64,000 nucleotides of DNA, from assembly GCA_023382055.1 (NCBI GenBank), contig JAMCQN010000030.1, forward strand, positions 1 to 64,000. Reading direction: 5' to 3'. The DNA comes from Chloroflexota bacterium (lineage in GTDB: Bacteria > Chloroflexota > Anaerolineae > J036 > Brachytrichaceae). The notes under the pieces were generated by a model. It was not told the origin of the DNA, searched no databases, and saw nothing but the letters and a program-made list of their open reading frames with translations. Numbering within the stretch: the first letter of the stretch is position 1; every line of letters starts with the position of its first letter. Below, in pieces: positions 39,088 through 48,586 of this stretch. A program made the translations under genes and the position numbers.

Positions 39088-39120
39088 ATCCTTGTGAAGG
39101 CTCGCAGCCTTCGCAAGGAT
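39088..39120. repeat. 33-nt palindromic element, copy 5 (same 15-CGC-15 architecture, different arm sequence)
   Basis: ATCCTTGTGAAGGCT-CGC-AGCCTTCGCAAGGAT (one G.T wobble). Confidence 0.75.
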
Positions 39121-39197
39121 GAATGTTTCATCCGGTGGCGTCGGCTGGTGTGGTTGATAACAGAAAATGCCCCCTGTTAATGCGGGATAATAGCGGT

Positions 39198-39230
39198 GGA
39201 TGTCTGACTTCTCCGAGAAGCCAGACATCT
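39198..39230. repeat. 33-nt palindromic element, copy 3
   Basis: GGATGTCTGACTTCT-CCG-AGAAGCCAGACATCT. Confidence 0.9.
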
Positions 39231-39290
39231 ACAGGTTGTGTTGGTGGTGTGTGAAGGTGTTTGTTTTCAGTTTCGTGCATAAGGAAAGAT

Positions 39291-40214
39291 ATGTTTAATA
39301 AGGTTTCCCATATTACCGATGCCCTGGCCGGGCAGCAGTATATCGCCTCCGATGAGATCTCGACGGTCGTGTTTCTGGCCGAGAAGATGGGCAAGCCGAT
39401 CCTGGCTGAAGGGCCTGCGGGCGTCGGCAAAACAGAACTGGCCAAGGCATGGGCGGGCGCGAGCGGCCGCGAACTGATACGCCTGCAATGCTATGAAGGG
39501 CTGGATGAGGCCAAGGCGCTGTACGAGTGGGAATACTCCAAGCAGATGCTCTATACCCAACTGCTCCGCGACAAGATCAGCCAGGTGATGTCTGACGCAT
39601 CGACGCTGAGCGAGGCGGCCGACAAGCTGGCGGCAGAAGAGAATATCTTTTTCTCGATGCGCTTCCTCTTGCCGCGCCCGCTCTTGCGCGCGCTGATGAG
39701 TGAGAAGCCGGTCGTGCTGCTGATCGACGAAATAGACCGCGCAGACGCCGAGTTCGAGGCGTTTTTGCTGGAGATCCTGAGCGATTTCCAAGTCAGCGTG
39801 CCGGAAATTGGCACGATCAAGGCCAAGACGCAGCCGGCCGTTGTGTTGACCAGCAACAATACGCGCGAGTTGAGCGAGGCGCTGAAGCGCCGCGCGCTCT
39901 ATCTCTACATCGATTACCCGACTATGGAGTCTGAGCTGAATATCGTCAAGATGCGCGTGCCTGACCTGGCGCCGATGGTGGCGAAGCAGATCGTCGAGGT
40001 GGTGCAAAAGCTGCGCCAGTTGGATTTGAAGAAGTCGCCCAGCGTGGCCGAGACGGTGGACTGGGCGAAAGCTCTGGTGGCTATCAATGCGAGACACCTG
40101 GATGAAAAGACGCTGAATGACACGCTGACGGTGATCCTGAAACACGAGAGCGATATCCAGCGCGCCCGCCGCGCATTGAACAGCAAGACGACGCGCGATG
40201 TCGGGCTGCGCTAG
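39291..40214 (+). CDS. MoxR-family AAA ATPase
   Basis: MGKPILAEGPAGVGKTELAKAWA (Walker A), VVLLIDEIDRADAEFEAFLLEIL, VLTSNNTRELSEALKRRALYLYIDYP. Confidence 0.94.
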   Translation: MFNKVSHITDALAGQQYIASDEISTVVFLAEKMGKPILAEGPAGVGKTELAKAWAGASGRELIRLQCYEGLDEAKALYEWEYSKQMLYTQLLRDKISQVMSDASTLSEAADKLAAEENIFFSMRFLLPRPLLRALMSEKPVVLLIDEIDRADAEFEAFLLEILSDFQVSVPEIGTIKAKTQPAVVLTSNNTRELSEALKRRALYLYIDYPTMESELNIVKMRVPDLAPMVAKQIVEVVQKLRQLDLKKSPSVAETVDWAKALVAINARHLDEKTLNDTLTVILKHESDIQRARRALNSKTTRDVGLR

Positions 40215-40274
40215 CCGGGCATCCGGCGCCTGATGAAGGCGCGTCTGCATGTGAGTGTATGGGGAGCCTGAAAT

Positions 40275-41669
40275 ATGGATACTCGTGTAGTTGAATTTGT
40301 CAGCGCCCTGCGTTCGCGCGGCGTGCGCGTGTCGTTGGCCGAATCCGCGGACTCGTTGCGCGCGATTACCGCCGTCGGCGTCATGGATCGCCAGCTCTTC
40401 AAAAACGCCCTCAAGACGACGTTAATCAAGGAGCCGGCCGATGTGCCGACTTTTGAGCAGCTCTTTCCCATGTTCTTCAGCGGTGAAGGCGCTCCGCTGC
40501 AAACCCCACAGGGGTTGAGCCCGGAACAGCAGGAGCAACTGCAGAATGCCCTCGACCAACTCAAGCAGCAGATACGCGAATTGATGAAAATGCTGGCCAA
40601 TGGCGAACAGCCGAGTCGAAAGCAACTCGACCAGGCGGCGCAGCAAGCCGGCGTTAGCGCGCAGATGCGCAGCTTCCGCATGAACCAGCAAACGCAGCGC
40701 TGGCTGACCGAACGCATGCTGCGCGAAATGGGCCTGACGCCGGAGCAGTTGCAGGAAGCCATCGAAGCGCTGATGAAAGAACTGAAGATGCAGGGCATGA
40801 ATGGCGAAGGCCGCGAGGAAGTCAACGAGACAATCGAGCAGAATGCGGAGGGCATGCGCGAGCAGGTTGCGAAGTATATCGGCCAGAACATGCTGCAGCA
40901 GCCCGATGACAATCCCTACCGGCGGCGCATCGACGATCTGATGAATCGCCCGCTGGCCTCGTTGACGGATGCCGAAACGGATGAATTGCGCAACCACGTG
41001 CGGCGACTGGTCGCGCGCCTGCGCTCGCGCGCTGCGCTGCGTATGCGGCACGCCAAAGAGGGCGATTTCGACGTGAAAGCCACCATGCGTTACAACCAGC
41101 GTTATGGCGGCGTCCCCATCGAGCTGCGCTTCAAGCGGCACCATCTCAAGCCAAAGCTGACCGTGATCGTCGATGTCTCAACATCCATGCGGCCTGTCGC
41201 AGAGTTTATGCTGAGAATGGTGTACGAGATGCAGGATCAAGTCAGCAAAGCGCGCTCTTTTGCCTTTATCGACGACATCCACGATATCAGCATCACGTTC
41301 GTCGAACACAGGCCGGAAGAGGCTGTGCCGATCGTGCTGCACGAGTTGCCGCCCGGTCATTACAATACCGACCTGGGCGGGAGTTTGAGCACGTTCTGCC
41401 AGGATTACCTGGATACCGTTGATCGCCGCACAACGGTGATTTTCGTCGGCGATGGGCGGAATAATTACAATGACCCGCGCCTGGATCTCGTGACCGTGCT
41501 GAAGGGACGGGCGCGGCGAATCGTGTGGATGAACCCGGAGCCGCCCTATATGTGGGGGCAGGGCGATAGCGATATGATGGCGTATGCGCCCCTGTGCGAC
41601 GCGGTGCACCAGGTGGCTACATTGCAGCAACTGGCCGACGCGATCGATGATCTGTTTCAGAAACGCTAA
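40275..41669 (+). CDS. VWA domain protein, CoxE-like, MoxR-associated
   Basis: LTVIVDVSTSMRPVAEFMLRMVYEM (DxSxS MIDAS), RIVWMNPEPPYMWGQGDSDMMAYAPLCDAV. Confidence 0.92.
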   Translation: MDTRVVEFVSALRSRGVRVSLAESADSLRAITAVGVMDRQLFKNALKTTLIKEPADVPTFEQLFPMFFSGEGAPLQTPQGLSPEQQEQLQNALDQLKQQIRELMKMLANGEQPSRKQLDQAAQQAGVSAQMRSFRMNQQTQRWLTERMLREMGLTPEQLQEAIEALMKELKMQGMNGEGREEVNETIEQNAEGMREQVAKYIGQNMLQQPDDNPYRRRIDDLMNRPLASLTDAETDELRNHVRRLVARLRSRAALRMRHAKEGDFDVKATMRYNQRYGGVPIELRFKRHHLKPKLTVIVDVSTSMRPVAEFMLRMVYEMQDQVSKARSFAFIDDIHDISITFVEHRPEEAVPIVLHELPPGHYNTDLGGSLSTFCQDYLDTVDRRTTVIFVGDGRNNYNDPRLDLVTVLKGRARRIVWMNPEPPYMWGQGDSDMMAYAPLCDAVHQVATLQQLADAIDDLFQKR

Positions 41670-41733
41670 TGATGACGCCTGTTTCATCCGTCCAACCGGA
41701 AGACGGCAAATAATAACGGTCAAAGGGGATTTC

Positions 41734-42249
41734 ATGGCACAAAGTCGCGCGGCGCTGCGCATCGGATTGATCGGCGGGATTGTACTCAGCATCGCCATCG
41801 CAGCGCAGCAGATTACGGATTCGCCCGATATGCAGTTCCTGGGGTACATCATCATCCTGGGCGGCCTGTGCCTGGTGGGTTACCTGGCTGCGCGCGATGT
41901 TGGCAACTATGAAAGGATGCCTGCCATGCGCGCCGGCGCGGTCGGCGGGTTGATTGCCGGGCTGATCACCTCACTGGCTGTGGTCGCCGTTTTGCTGATC
42001 CTGTCAGTTACCGGTGTGAATATGCAGCGCATCGATGCGGCGATCCGTGAACTCTATACGCCGGATCAATTGCAGCAGTATGCATCCATAGGCGTCACGG
42101 TTGACGCGATCGCGCAGATGACCACGCTGATCCAGATTCTATGCTGTCCCGCAGGTTTACCGATTATGGGTGTGTTGCTGGGTACATTGGGCGGTTCGTT
42201 CGTGCACGGCATCTACGGCCGGCGCGGGCAAGGACCGCGCAACGATTGA
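41734..42249 (+). CDS. Small multi-pass membrane protein, unknown function
   Basis: Start at MAQSRAALRIGLIGGIVLSIAIAAQQ; several hydrophobic segments. Confidence 0.65.
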   Translation: MAQSRAALRIGLIGGIVLSIAIAAQQITDSPDMQFLGYIIILGGLCLVGYLAARDVGNYERMPAMRAGAVGGLIAGLITSLAVVAVLLILSVTGVNMQRIDAAIRELYTPDQLQQYASIGVTVDAIAQMTTLIQILCCPAGLPIMGVLLGTLGGSFVHGIYGRRGQGPRND

Positions 42250-42256
42250 TGGCAAC

Positions 42257-42766
42257 ATGAAAAAGAGGCCCTCACCGGCGGAGTTGCAGGCGCTGGCCGC
42301 AGCCCGCCGCAGATCGCTTCTGTTTGTCATCGCCGCCGTGGCGCTCTCTCTTCTTGCTATTGTCCTGTCAAGCGAGTTCCTGGCGTTGCATTGTGTGATG
42401 CTGGCTGCTGTGACACTGGCGGCTGCGCTGTCGAGCGCCTGGGCGGCCATTCCAATTGATCCGAGCGTTGCGCCTCGCGCCGGCATGCAGGCCGGTATGG
42501 GTACGGCGATGGCGTTTGTCCTGCCATTCGCGATGCTGGCGCTCTACCACTTTGCTGCGCTGGACGCAGCGACGGCAAGCCGGATGGCGGGTGAGATGAA
42601 TGCGTCGCAGGCGACGAACCTGGCGCTTCAGAACATCACACCGGGGCTGGAGTATTTTCGCGGGGAATATGTCAGCTATATCTTCGGCTATATGTTGTTC
42701 GGACTGGTCTTTGGATTTGGGTTGGGGTGGCTGGGCGGTATTCTGGCCCGCCACACCGCCCGATAA
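42257..42766 (+). CDS. Small multi-pass membrane protein, unknown function
   Basis: Start at MKKRPSPAELQALAAARRRSLLFVIAAVALSLLAIV; hydrophobic helices; GLVFGFGLGWLGGILARHTAR end. Confidence 0.65.
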   Translation: MKKRPSPAELQALAAARRRSLLFVIAAVALSLLAIVLSSEFLALHCVMLAAVTLAAALSSAWAAIPIDPSVAPRAGMQAGMGTAMAFVLPFAMLALYHFAALDAATASRMAGEMNASQATNLALQNITPGLEYFRGEYVSYIFGYMLFGLVFGFGLGWLGGILARHTAR

Positions 42767-42795
42767 TCATGCGTGTGACAGGCGTCTGGAACGGT

Positions 42796-43593
42796 TTATT
42801 TCACCGCGACCGCGCTGTTGACCGCCCATCCGCCGATAAAACCAAGATAGGCCGGGATCAACGGCAAAACGCATGGCGATGCGAACGAAAGAAAGCCTGC
42901 TGCTGCGGCGATGATCAGGCTAGGGGCCGCGCCAGTGCCTGAACCGAGTAACTCCTCGGGGCTGAATGTCGAGCGCGACAGATAAGCGCTCAACTGCACC
43001 AGTTGACCCGTTACCTGAATCAATCCGATCGCAATCAACAGAAGACCGCTGATGATCTCGATGACGCGCATATTGCGCTTCAATCGAGCCAGCAGCGGCG
43101 TCAGGCGATCCGCCAGCAGCGCCACAAGCAGAAAAGGCACGCCCAACCCGAGGGTGTACGTGGTCAGTAATGCCAGCCGCAAGCCGATAGAATCAGCCGC
43201 GACGCTGAGCGAGAGGATCGCGCCAAGGAACGGGCCGATGCAGGGTGTCCAGCCGGCCGCAAATGACAACCCGGTAAGGTAGGACTGCAACCCGCTTACG
43301 CCCTTCTGAGTTCGGCTCATCCCACGGCGGGTGTCGCTGTTCAGTATTGGGATGCTGACGATGCGCAGCGTAAACAGACCGAACACGATCAGCGCCAGGC
43401 CGCCGACAACGCGCACGACATCCCGTGCGGCGTAGAAGTAATCTCCCAGGACGGTGCCGATAAATCCGAAGATCCCGACTATGAAGGTGGCAAAGCCTGC
43501 CACGAAGAACAGCCCCTGGATGAAGGTGACAGTGCGATGCTGGGCTGCCACCGAGGTCGCGCCCTGTTGCGTGCTGATTGCCTGCTGTGCCAT
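42796..43593 (-). CDS. ccdA: Cytochrome c biogenesis protein CcdA-type
   Basis: AGFLSFASPCVLPLIPAYLGFIGG and GLSFAAGWTPCIGPFLGAILSLSV. The provided translation lists these segments in a multi-TM context typical of CcdA/DsbD. Confidence 0.9.
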   Translation of the reverse strand: MAQQAISTQQGATSVAAQHRTVTFIQGLFFVAGFATFIVGIFGFIGTVLGDYFYAARDVVRVVGGLALIVFGLFTLRIVSIPILNSDTRRGMSRTQKGVSGLQSYLTGLSFAAGWTPCIGPFLGAILSLSVAADSIGLRLALLTTYTLGLGVPFLLVALLADRLTPLLARLKRNMRVIEIISGLLLIAIGLIQVTGQLVQLSAYLSRSTFSPEELLGSGTGAAPSLIIAAAAGFLSFASPCVLPLIPAYLGFIGGWAVNSAVAVK

Positions 43594-43808
43594 TACTTCT
43601 CGACTTTCACTTGATCCGCATTTGTCTGATCCCTGCTGGTCTGATCTGATTGTTCTTCGTTGATTTGTTGTTCGATCTGCTCCAGCAGCTCTCGATCGCG
43701 CTTGATATTGTGGCGTCGCAAGACAAGCGATAACAGGTATGTGCTGATTCCACCCAGGAAAACGATATAACCGGCGATGAGGTAAATGGCGTTCTTCTCT
43801 GTAAACAT
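43593..43808 (-). CDS. CcmD-like small membrane protein
   Basis: MFTEKNAIYLIAGYIVFLGGISTYLLSLVLRRHNIKRDRELLEQIEQQ; directly next to ccmC. Confidence 0.7.
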   Translation of the reverse strand: MFTEKNAIYLIAGYIVFLGGISTYLLSLVLRRHNIKRDRELLEQIEQQINEEQSDQTSRDQTNADQVKVEK

Positions 43809-43809
43809 G

Positions 43810-44574
43810 TTATTGGCTGAGTTCCGCCCGCCGCACAGCCAGTTCATCGGCCTGTTCCTGTATCCCAATGCGCATCCGCAGCATGAAGATATACAGTATG
43901 GTGAACGTCACAATGCAGAAAAGCATGATGATCAACATATCCGGCGGCAGGCCAAAACCGCCCTGCTGTGTCGCGTTGACGCTGGGGCCGATGACGGCGG
44001 GGTGGATACTCTGCAACACGCGGCTGACCAGGAAGTTGAGCGGCACGGTCAGCGCGCCAATGATGCCGTAGACGGCGGCGAAACGCGCGCGGCGACCCGG
44101 GTCGTCCAGCCCCGTGCGCAGCATCAGGTAGGCGATATACATCAGGAACTGCAGGGCGCTGAGCGTCAGCTTGAAATCCCACGTCCACCAGGTGTTCCAC
44201 ACGGGGCGCGCCCATAACATGCCGCTCAGCAGAACCATGGTGATAAAAAGCACGCCAATCTCCGCCGATGCGACGGCGATGCGGTCGTATTTCAAGTCGC
44301 GCCGTTTGAGGTACAGCGCGCCGGCTACCGCAGTGACGATCCATGCGCCGAAGCCGTTCCAGGCGGACGCGATATGGAAGTAAAAAATCCGCTGCACATC
44401 GCCGCCGGCGGCGTCCTGCGCCCTGGGCGCAATGGCGAAAACCATCACCAGCGCCACAACAATCATGGCCGCAGCCGCAAGGCCGAGTGCGCGCGTAGCA
44501 CTGGCTGCATCGCGCTGTGTGGTTAACGATTGTCGCAAGGTCTGATCCATCTCAACTCGCTTGTGTCGTGCCAT
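43810..44574 (-). CDS. ccmC: CcmC/CcsA-family heme export permease-like protein
   Basis: RIFYFHIASAWNGFGAW, LWARPVWNTWWTWDFKLTLSALQFLMYIAYLML, GALTVPLNFLVSRVLQSIHPAV. Confidence 0.9.
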   Translation of the reverse strand: MARHKRVEMDQTLRQSLTTQRDAASATRALGLAAAAMIVVALVMVFAIAPRAQDAAGGDVQRIFYFHIASAWNGFGAWIVTAVAGALYLKRRDLKYDRIAVASAEIGVLFITMVLLSGMLWARPVWNTWWTWDFKLTLSALQFLMYIAYLMLRTGLDDPGRRARFAAVYGIIGALTVPLNFLVSRVLQSIHPAVIGPSVNATQQGGFGLPPDMLIIMLFCIVTFTILYIFMLRMRIGIQEQADELAVRRAELSQ

Positions 44575-44701
44575 TGGATGACACCCTATCCAGCATATCT
44601 AACGGCGTCGATTATACTCTCCGTGATAGGTTGAAGCGGTCGCTGGGGAATGTCTTCAACAGGACCGATTACTGTCTGGCAGGAGATTGGACCGGCCGTT
44701 T

Positions 44702-46192
44702 ATGACGATGACTCCAACACCAACAATCGATCTGAGACCTCGTAATGTGGGTGAACTGCTCGATTTGACCTTTCACCTGTACCGCCGCAACTTCCTGCGC
44801 CTCATTGGTATCACCCTGGTGGTCATGGGACCGTTGCTGGCCCTCAACCTGCTCAGCAGTACTGGTTCACTGATCAACTATGCAACCATGTTGTCCGATA
44901 CCATCGGCGCCCAGAGTAACGGCCCAGGCCCAGTCTCAGTGATTACCACGGCGATCGCCGGATGCGCCGGTGCGCTGGCAGTATTAGCGGGCATTTTTAC
45001 GCCATGGATGGACGGCGCGCTGGTATTCAATGTGATCGAGCAAGTCCTTGGAAGGCGGCCCGACTGGCGCGCTTCATATTCTCAGACGAGATCGCGCTGG
45101 GGAGCGTTGTGGATCGCCAACGCCATACGAACGGTGGCGCTGGTGCTGTGTCTTATCCCGCTGGTTGCAGGACTGTACGGCAGCCTGATCGCCGGGTTGG
45201 TCGGGTTCAGCACGCTGGCGTCGTCGCCGTCGGGTTCCACTGACAGCAGCTTGTTGCTGGCAGGTCTCGCGGCGATCTGTCTGCCCATCGGTCTGGTCGG
45301 CGGAGGTTTGGCGATTTATATCACCGCGAACTGGTGCCTGACAGTTCCGGCGATTGTCGGTGAAGGCGTGGACGGCGGCGCATCGCTTGGCCGCAGCAGC
45401 GCACTGGTCAATAACCACCGCTGGCGCATGATCGGGCGGCTGTTGATCTTTGAGGTCATGCGATTCTTTATCATCACCCTGCCAGTCATGGCGGTGGAGT
45501 TATTTGTGCTGGGAGGCTCCATAGCGGCGGTCGGCGGGGGTGATACCTCGCCATTCGGCATAGCGGCCATCATCGGCTCGTCGATTTTCAGCGCGCTGGC
45601 GAGTGTGCTGGTAGCGCCGCTGTATTCCGTCTATATCACCGTCAACTATCTCGACCTGCGTACGCGCAAGGAAAACCTCGATCTGCAACTGAAGGTGGCT
45701 CAATTGTCACCGTCGCGTGTACCTGCAGAGGTCGCTGCATCTGAGCCTGTAGATCAGGGGTGGCCGGCATCCACAGTAGAGACGCCAGCGCAGCCAATCA
45801 GCCCTGTGCCAATTGCGCCTGCCTCGGACAAGCCTGCGTTAGCCGCCGCGCCTGGGCGGGATTTCGGCGTCGCGCTCACGCCGGCGCAACGCATCAGTGT
45901 TTTGTATAAGCAAGTGCGCAACGACGGCGAGAATGCCGAATTGCACAACGAACTGGGTCTGGCCTATCAGGAGGTCGGCGATCTGTATAGCGCGCTGGAT
46001 TCATTCATCCGTGCGCGTGCGCTTGCGCCGGGCAATCCGGTGTATGCCTATAACCTGGCGCTGCTGCAACGCATCCGCAAAGAGTTGCCGTCTGCGCGCA
46101 AGTCGATTGCCGATTATCTGCAACTGGAAACCAATCCTGTGGAACGCCAGCATGTGCTCGACAATCCTGCGCTGCAAGACCTGCTGCCCTGA
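44702..46192 (+). CDS. Multi-pass membrane protein (GPDPase membrane-domain-like) with C-terminal TPR region
   Basis: IDLRPRNVGELLDLTFHLYRRNFLRLIGI; VPAIVGEGVDGGASLGRSSALV; C-terminal ELHNELGLAYQEVGDLYSALDSFIRARALAPGNPVYAYNLALL. Confidence 0.75.
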   Translation: MTMTPTPTIDLRPRNVGELLDLTFHLYRRNFLRLIGITLVVMGPLLALNLLSSTGSLINYATMLSDTIGAQSNGPGPVSVITTAIAGCAGALAVLAGIFTPWMDGALVFNVIEQVLGRRPDWRASYSQTRSRWGALWIANAIRTVALVLCLIPLVAGLYGSLIAGLVGFSTLASSPSGSTDSSLLLAGLAAICLPIGLVGGGLAIYITANWCLTVPAIVGEGVDGGASLGRSSALVNNHRWRMIGRLLIFEVMRFFIITLPVMAVELFVLGGSIAAVGGGDTSPFGIAAIIGSSIFSALASVLVAPLYSVYITVNYLDLRTRKENLDLQLKVAQLSPSRVPAEVAASEPVDQGWPASTVETPAQPISPVPIAPASDKPALAAAPGRDFGVALTPAQRISVLYKQVRNDGENAELHNELGLAYQEVGDLYSALDSFIRARALAPGNPVYAYNLALLQRIRKELPSARKSIADYLQLETNPVERQHVLDNPALQDLLP

Positions 46193-46246
46193 TCGATGTC
46201 TGTCCATCTCCAATCCCTAATCTCCAATCTCTAATCCAACACCAGC

Positions 46247-47194
46247 ATGAACCTACCAGACCTCTACAAGCAAATAATGGCGGAAGCATCGCGAGTGATC
46301 GTAGGCCAGGACGAGGCGTTTGAACAGATCGTCGTGGCGTTGTTCAGCGGCGGGCACGTCCTGCTCGAAGGCGTTCCAGGCACAGCCAAGACGCTGATGG
46401 CGAAAACACTCGCGCGACTCGTCAATGCCGAGTTCAAACGGGTGCAGTTTACCCCTGACCTGATGCCGTCTGACATCGTCGGCACCAGCGTATTCAATCT
46501 CCAGACGAGCCAGTTCGTCTTTCGCCAGGGCCCGGTGTTCACGCAGATTCTGCTGGCGGACGAAATAAACCGGGCGCCAGCCAAGACACAGTCGGCGCTT
46601 TTGGAGGCTATGGAGGAGCGCCAGGTGAGTATTGAAGGCGCCCTGAACAGGCTGCCTGAACCATTCATGGTTCTTGCTACGCAGAATCCAGTCGAGTACG
46701 AAGGAACCTATCCGTTGCCGGAAGCGCAGTTGGATCGGTTCCTTTTCAAAGTGCGCATTAACTACCCTGCGCTGCCGGCTGAGACCGAGATACTGCGCCG
46801 TTATCACGCAGGGTTCGATGCCCATCACCTCGAACGCAGCGGTATGGCGACCGTATTGGGACCAGGCGATATCGCGATGGCGCAGGCGGATATCATGGCG
46901 GTCAAAGTGGAAAGCGGCATACTCGACTACATCGCGCGGCTCATGGATGCCACGCGCAAATCGCCTGACCTGATCCTGGGCGGCAGCCCGCGCGCCGGTA
47001 TCGCGCTGCTGTTGACTGTTAAAACGTACGCCGCATTGCAGGGGCGCGACTATGTGCGCCCCGATGACGTCAAATTCCTTGCGCCGCCGGTATTGCGCCA
47101 CCGCGTCATCCTGCGCCCTGAAGCGGAGGTCGAGGGACTGGACGCGGATAAAGTTGTAGCGCGCGTCCTCTCGAAGGTCGAGGTTCCGCGTTGA
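46247..47194 (+). CDS. MoxR-family AAA ATPase
   Basis: [91 protein letters not shown]. Confidence 0.97.
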   Translation: MNLPDLYKQIMAEASRVIVGQDEAFEQIVVALFSGGHVLLEGVPGTAKTLMAKTLARLVNAEFKRVQFTPDLMPSDIVGTSVFNLQTSQFVFRQGPVFTQILLADEINRAPAKTQSALLEAMEERQVSIEGALNRLPEPFMVLATQNPVEYEGTYPLPEAQLDRFLFKVRINYPALPAETEILRRYHAGFDAHHLERSGMATVLGPGDIAMAQADIMAVKVESGILDYIARLMDATRKSPDLILGGSPRAGIALLLTVKTYAALQGRDYVRPDDVKFLAPPVLRHRVILRPEAEVEGLDADKVVARVLSKVEVPR

Positions 47195-47227
47195 ACGAGA
47201 TACCTCGCTGAGTAGACTGGAAACGGT

Positions 47228-48586
47228 ATGCCTACTGCCCGCCTGCTTCTGATCGCGCTTATCGCCGCACCGCTGCTCGCCCTGGCGGAGCTTGCGCCTG
47301 CATTCATCATTGCGGCGCTGCTGTATCTTCTGCTCGTTGGCGGCCTGGCGCTGCTTGACCTGGCGCTGATGGATCGTCCAGGGGCATTCGAGATCGAGCG
47401 CACGCACGACCAGAGGCTCTCGCTTGGCGCAGATAACCCGGTCACCATCGGTGTGCGCCATCGCGGCTTGCGCGACACCAGCATCAACCTGCGTGACGAG
47501 CCGCCTGACGAGTGGCTGGTTACATCCAGCGGTACGCCCGATGCTACCCGGGTCCAGACGGTCGCGCGGCAGGGGCCGCCGATGTTCGCATTTGCGCTGC
47601 CGGCCCGGACATCGCATTCAGCGCAGTACACTGTGAAGCCGCTGCGACGAGGGGATTACCGTTTCGAGGATGTGACATTGCGCTGGCTGGGGCCGCTTGG
47701 CCTGATGCGCTGGCAGCACCGTTTCCCGCTTACCCAGCCTGTGCAGGTTTACCCGAACGTGTTGGAAGTGCGCAAGTATGACCTTCTGTTGCATCGCAAC
47801 CGCCTTGAGGATATCGGTCTGCGCGTTTCGCGCCGCTATGGGGAAGGGCGCGAATTCGAGCGCATGCGCGAATACCAGCCTGATGATGATATTCGACATA
47901 TCTCATGGAAAGCCACTGCGCGCCACCACAAGCCAATCACGATGGAATACGAGTCGGAGCGCAGCCAGACGATCTTCGTCGCCTTTGACGCCGGTCGCAT
48001 GATGAACGCCCCGGTGGGTGAGATGACCCGCCTGGATTACGTCATCAACGCGGTGCTGCTGTTCAGCTATGTCGTGTTGGGCAAGGGGGACCGCGTCGGC
48101 ATGATGACGTTCGCCGACAGCGTCACGAATTACATCGAGCCCAGGGCTGGCAGGTCGCAGTTTTACCGTATGCTGGATCTGCTTTATCGCGTGGAAACAC
48201 AGCCGGTCGAGCCGGACTTCAGTAGGGCGCTTGGCTATCTCAAACTGAAACAGCGCCGGCGCGCCCTGGTGGTTGTCTTTTCCGACCTGACCGGCGGGCT
48301 GTCGATGCAGCAGTTGGCTTCGGGTGTTATCGGATTGCGCCCGCCGCACCTCCCCCTGGTGGTGACGATCAGCGATCCGGTGTTGAAGGAACTGGCGACG
48401 GCTGTGCCGGCAGGCGAGGCCAACGTCTACGAACGCGTGGCTGCACAGCGCATGCTGGATGATCGCCGGATGGCGCTTCAACGTATGGAGATGCAGGGTG
48501 CACTGACGCTGGATGTCCCCGCCACGCAACTGTCCTCCTCCGTAATCAACAAATATCTTGAGATCAAAGGGCGCGGGATTCTGTGA
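47228..48586 (+). CDS. DUF58 domain protein
   Basis: YPNVLEVRKYDLLL..., GEGREFERMREYQPDDDIRHISWKATARHHKPITMEYESERSQTIFVAFDAGRMM. Confidence 0.95.
   Translation: MPTARLLLIALIAAPLLALAELAPAFIIAALLYLLLVGGLALLDLALMDRPGAFEIERTHDQRLSLGADNPVTIGVRHRGLRDTSINLRDEPPDEWLVTSSGTPDATRVQTVARQGPPMFAFALPARTSHSAQYTVKPLRRGDYRFEDVTLRWLGPLGLMRWQHRFPLTQPVQVYPNVLEVRKYDLLLHRNRLEDIGLRVSRRYGEGREFERMREYQPDDDIRHISWKATARHHKPITMEYESERSQTIFVAFDAGRMMNAPVGEMTRLDYVINAVLLFSYVVLGKGDRVGMMTFADSVTNYIEPRAGRSQFYRMLDLLYRVETQPVEPDFSRALGYLKLKQRRRALVVVFSDLTGGLSMQQLASGVIGLRPPHLPLVVTISDPVLKELATAVPAGEANVYERVAAQRMLDDRRMALQRMEMQGALTLDVPATQLSSSVINKYLEIKGRGIL

Noticed and set aside
38877-39131. 84-aa minus-strand ORF in the hairpin block
   Set aside because: Spans several inverted repeats and lacks protein-like features; the palindromic DNA explains it better.
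38964-39230. CRISPR-like repeat cluster
   Set aside because: The repeats differ from each other, have no regular spacers, and no cas genes are present.
39267-40250. 327-aa minus-strand ORF
   Set aside because: Antisense to the MoxR ATPase at 39291-40214; no recognisable domain.
46253-47617. 454-aa minus-strand ORF
   Set aside because: Antisense to the MoxR and DUF58 genes, which have clear motifs; Arg/His/Gln-rich shadow ORF.
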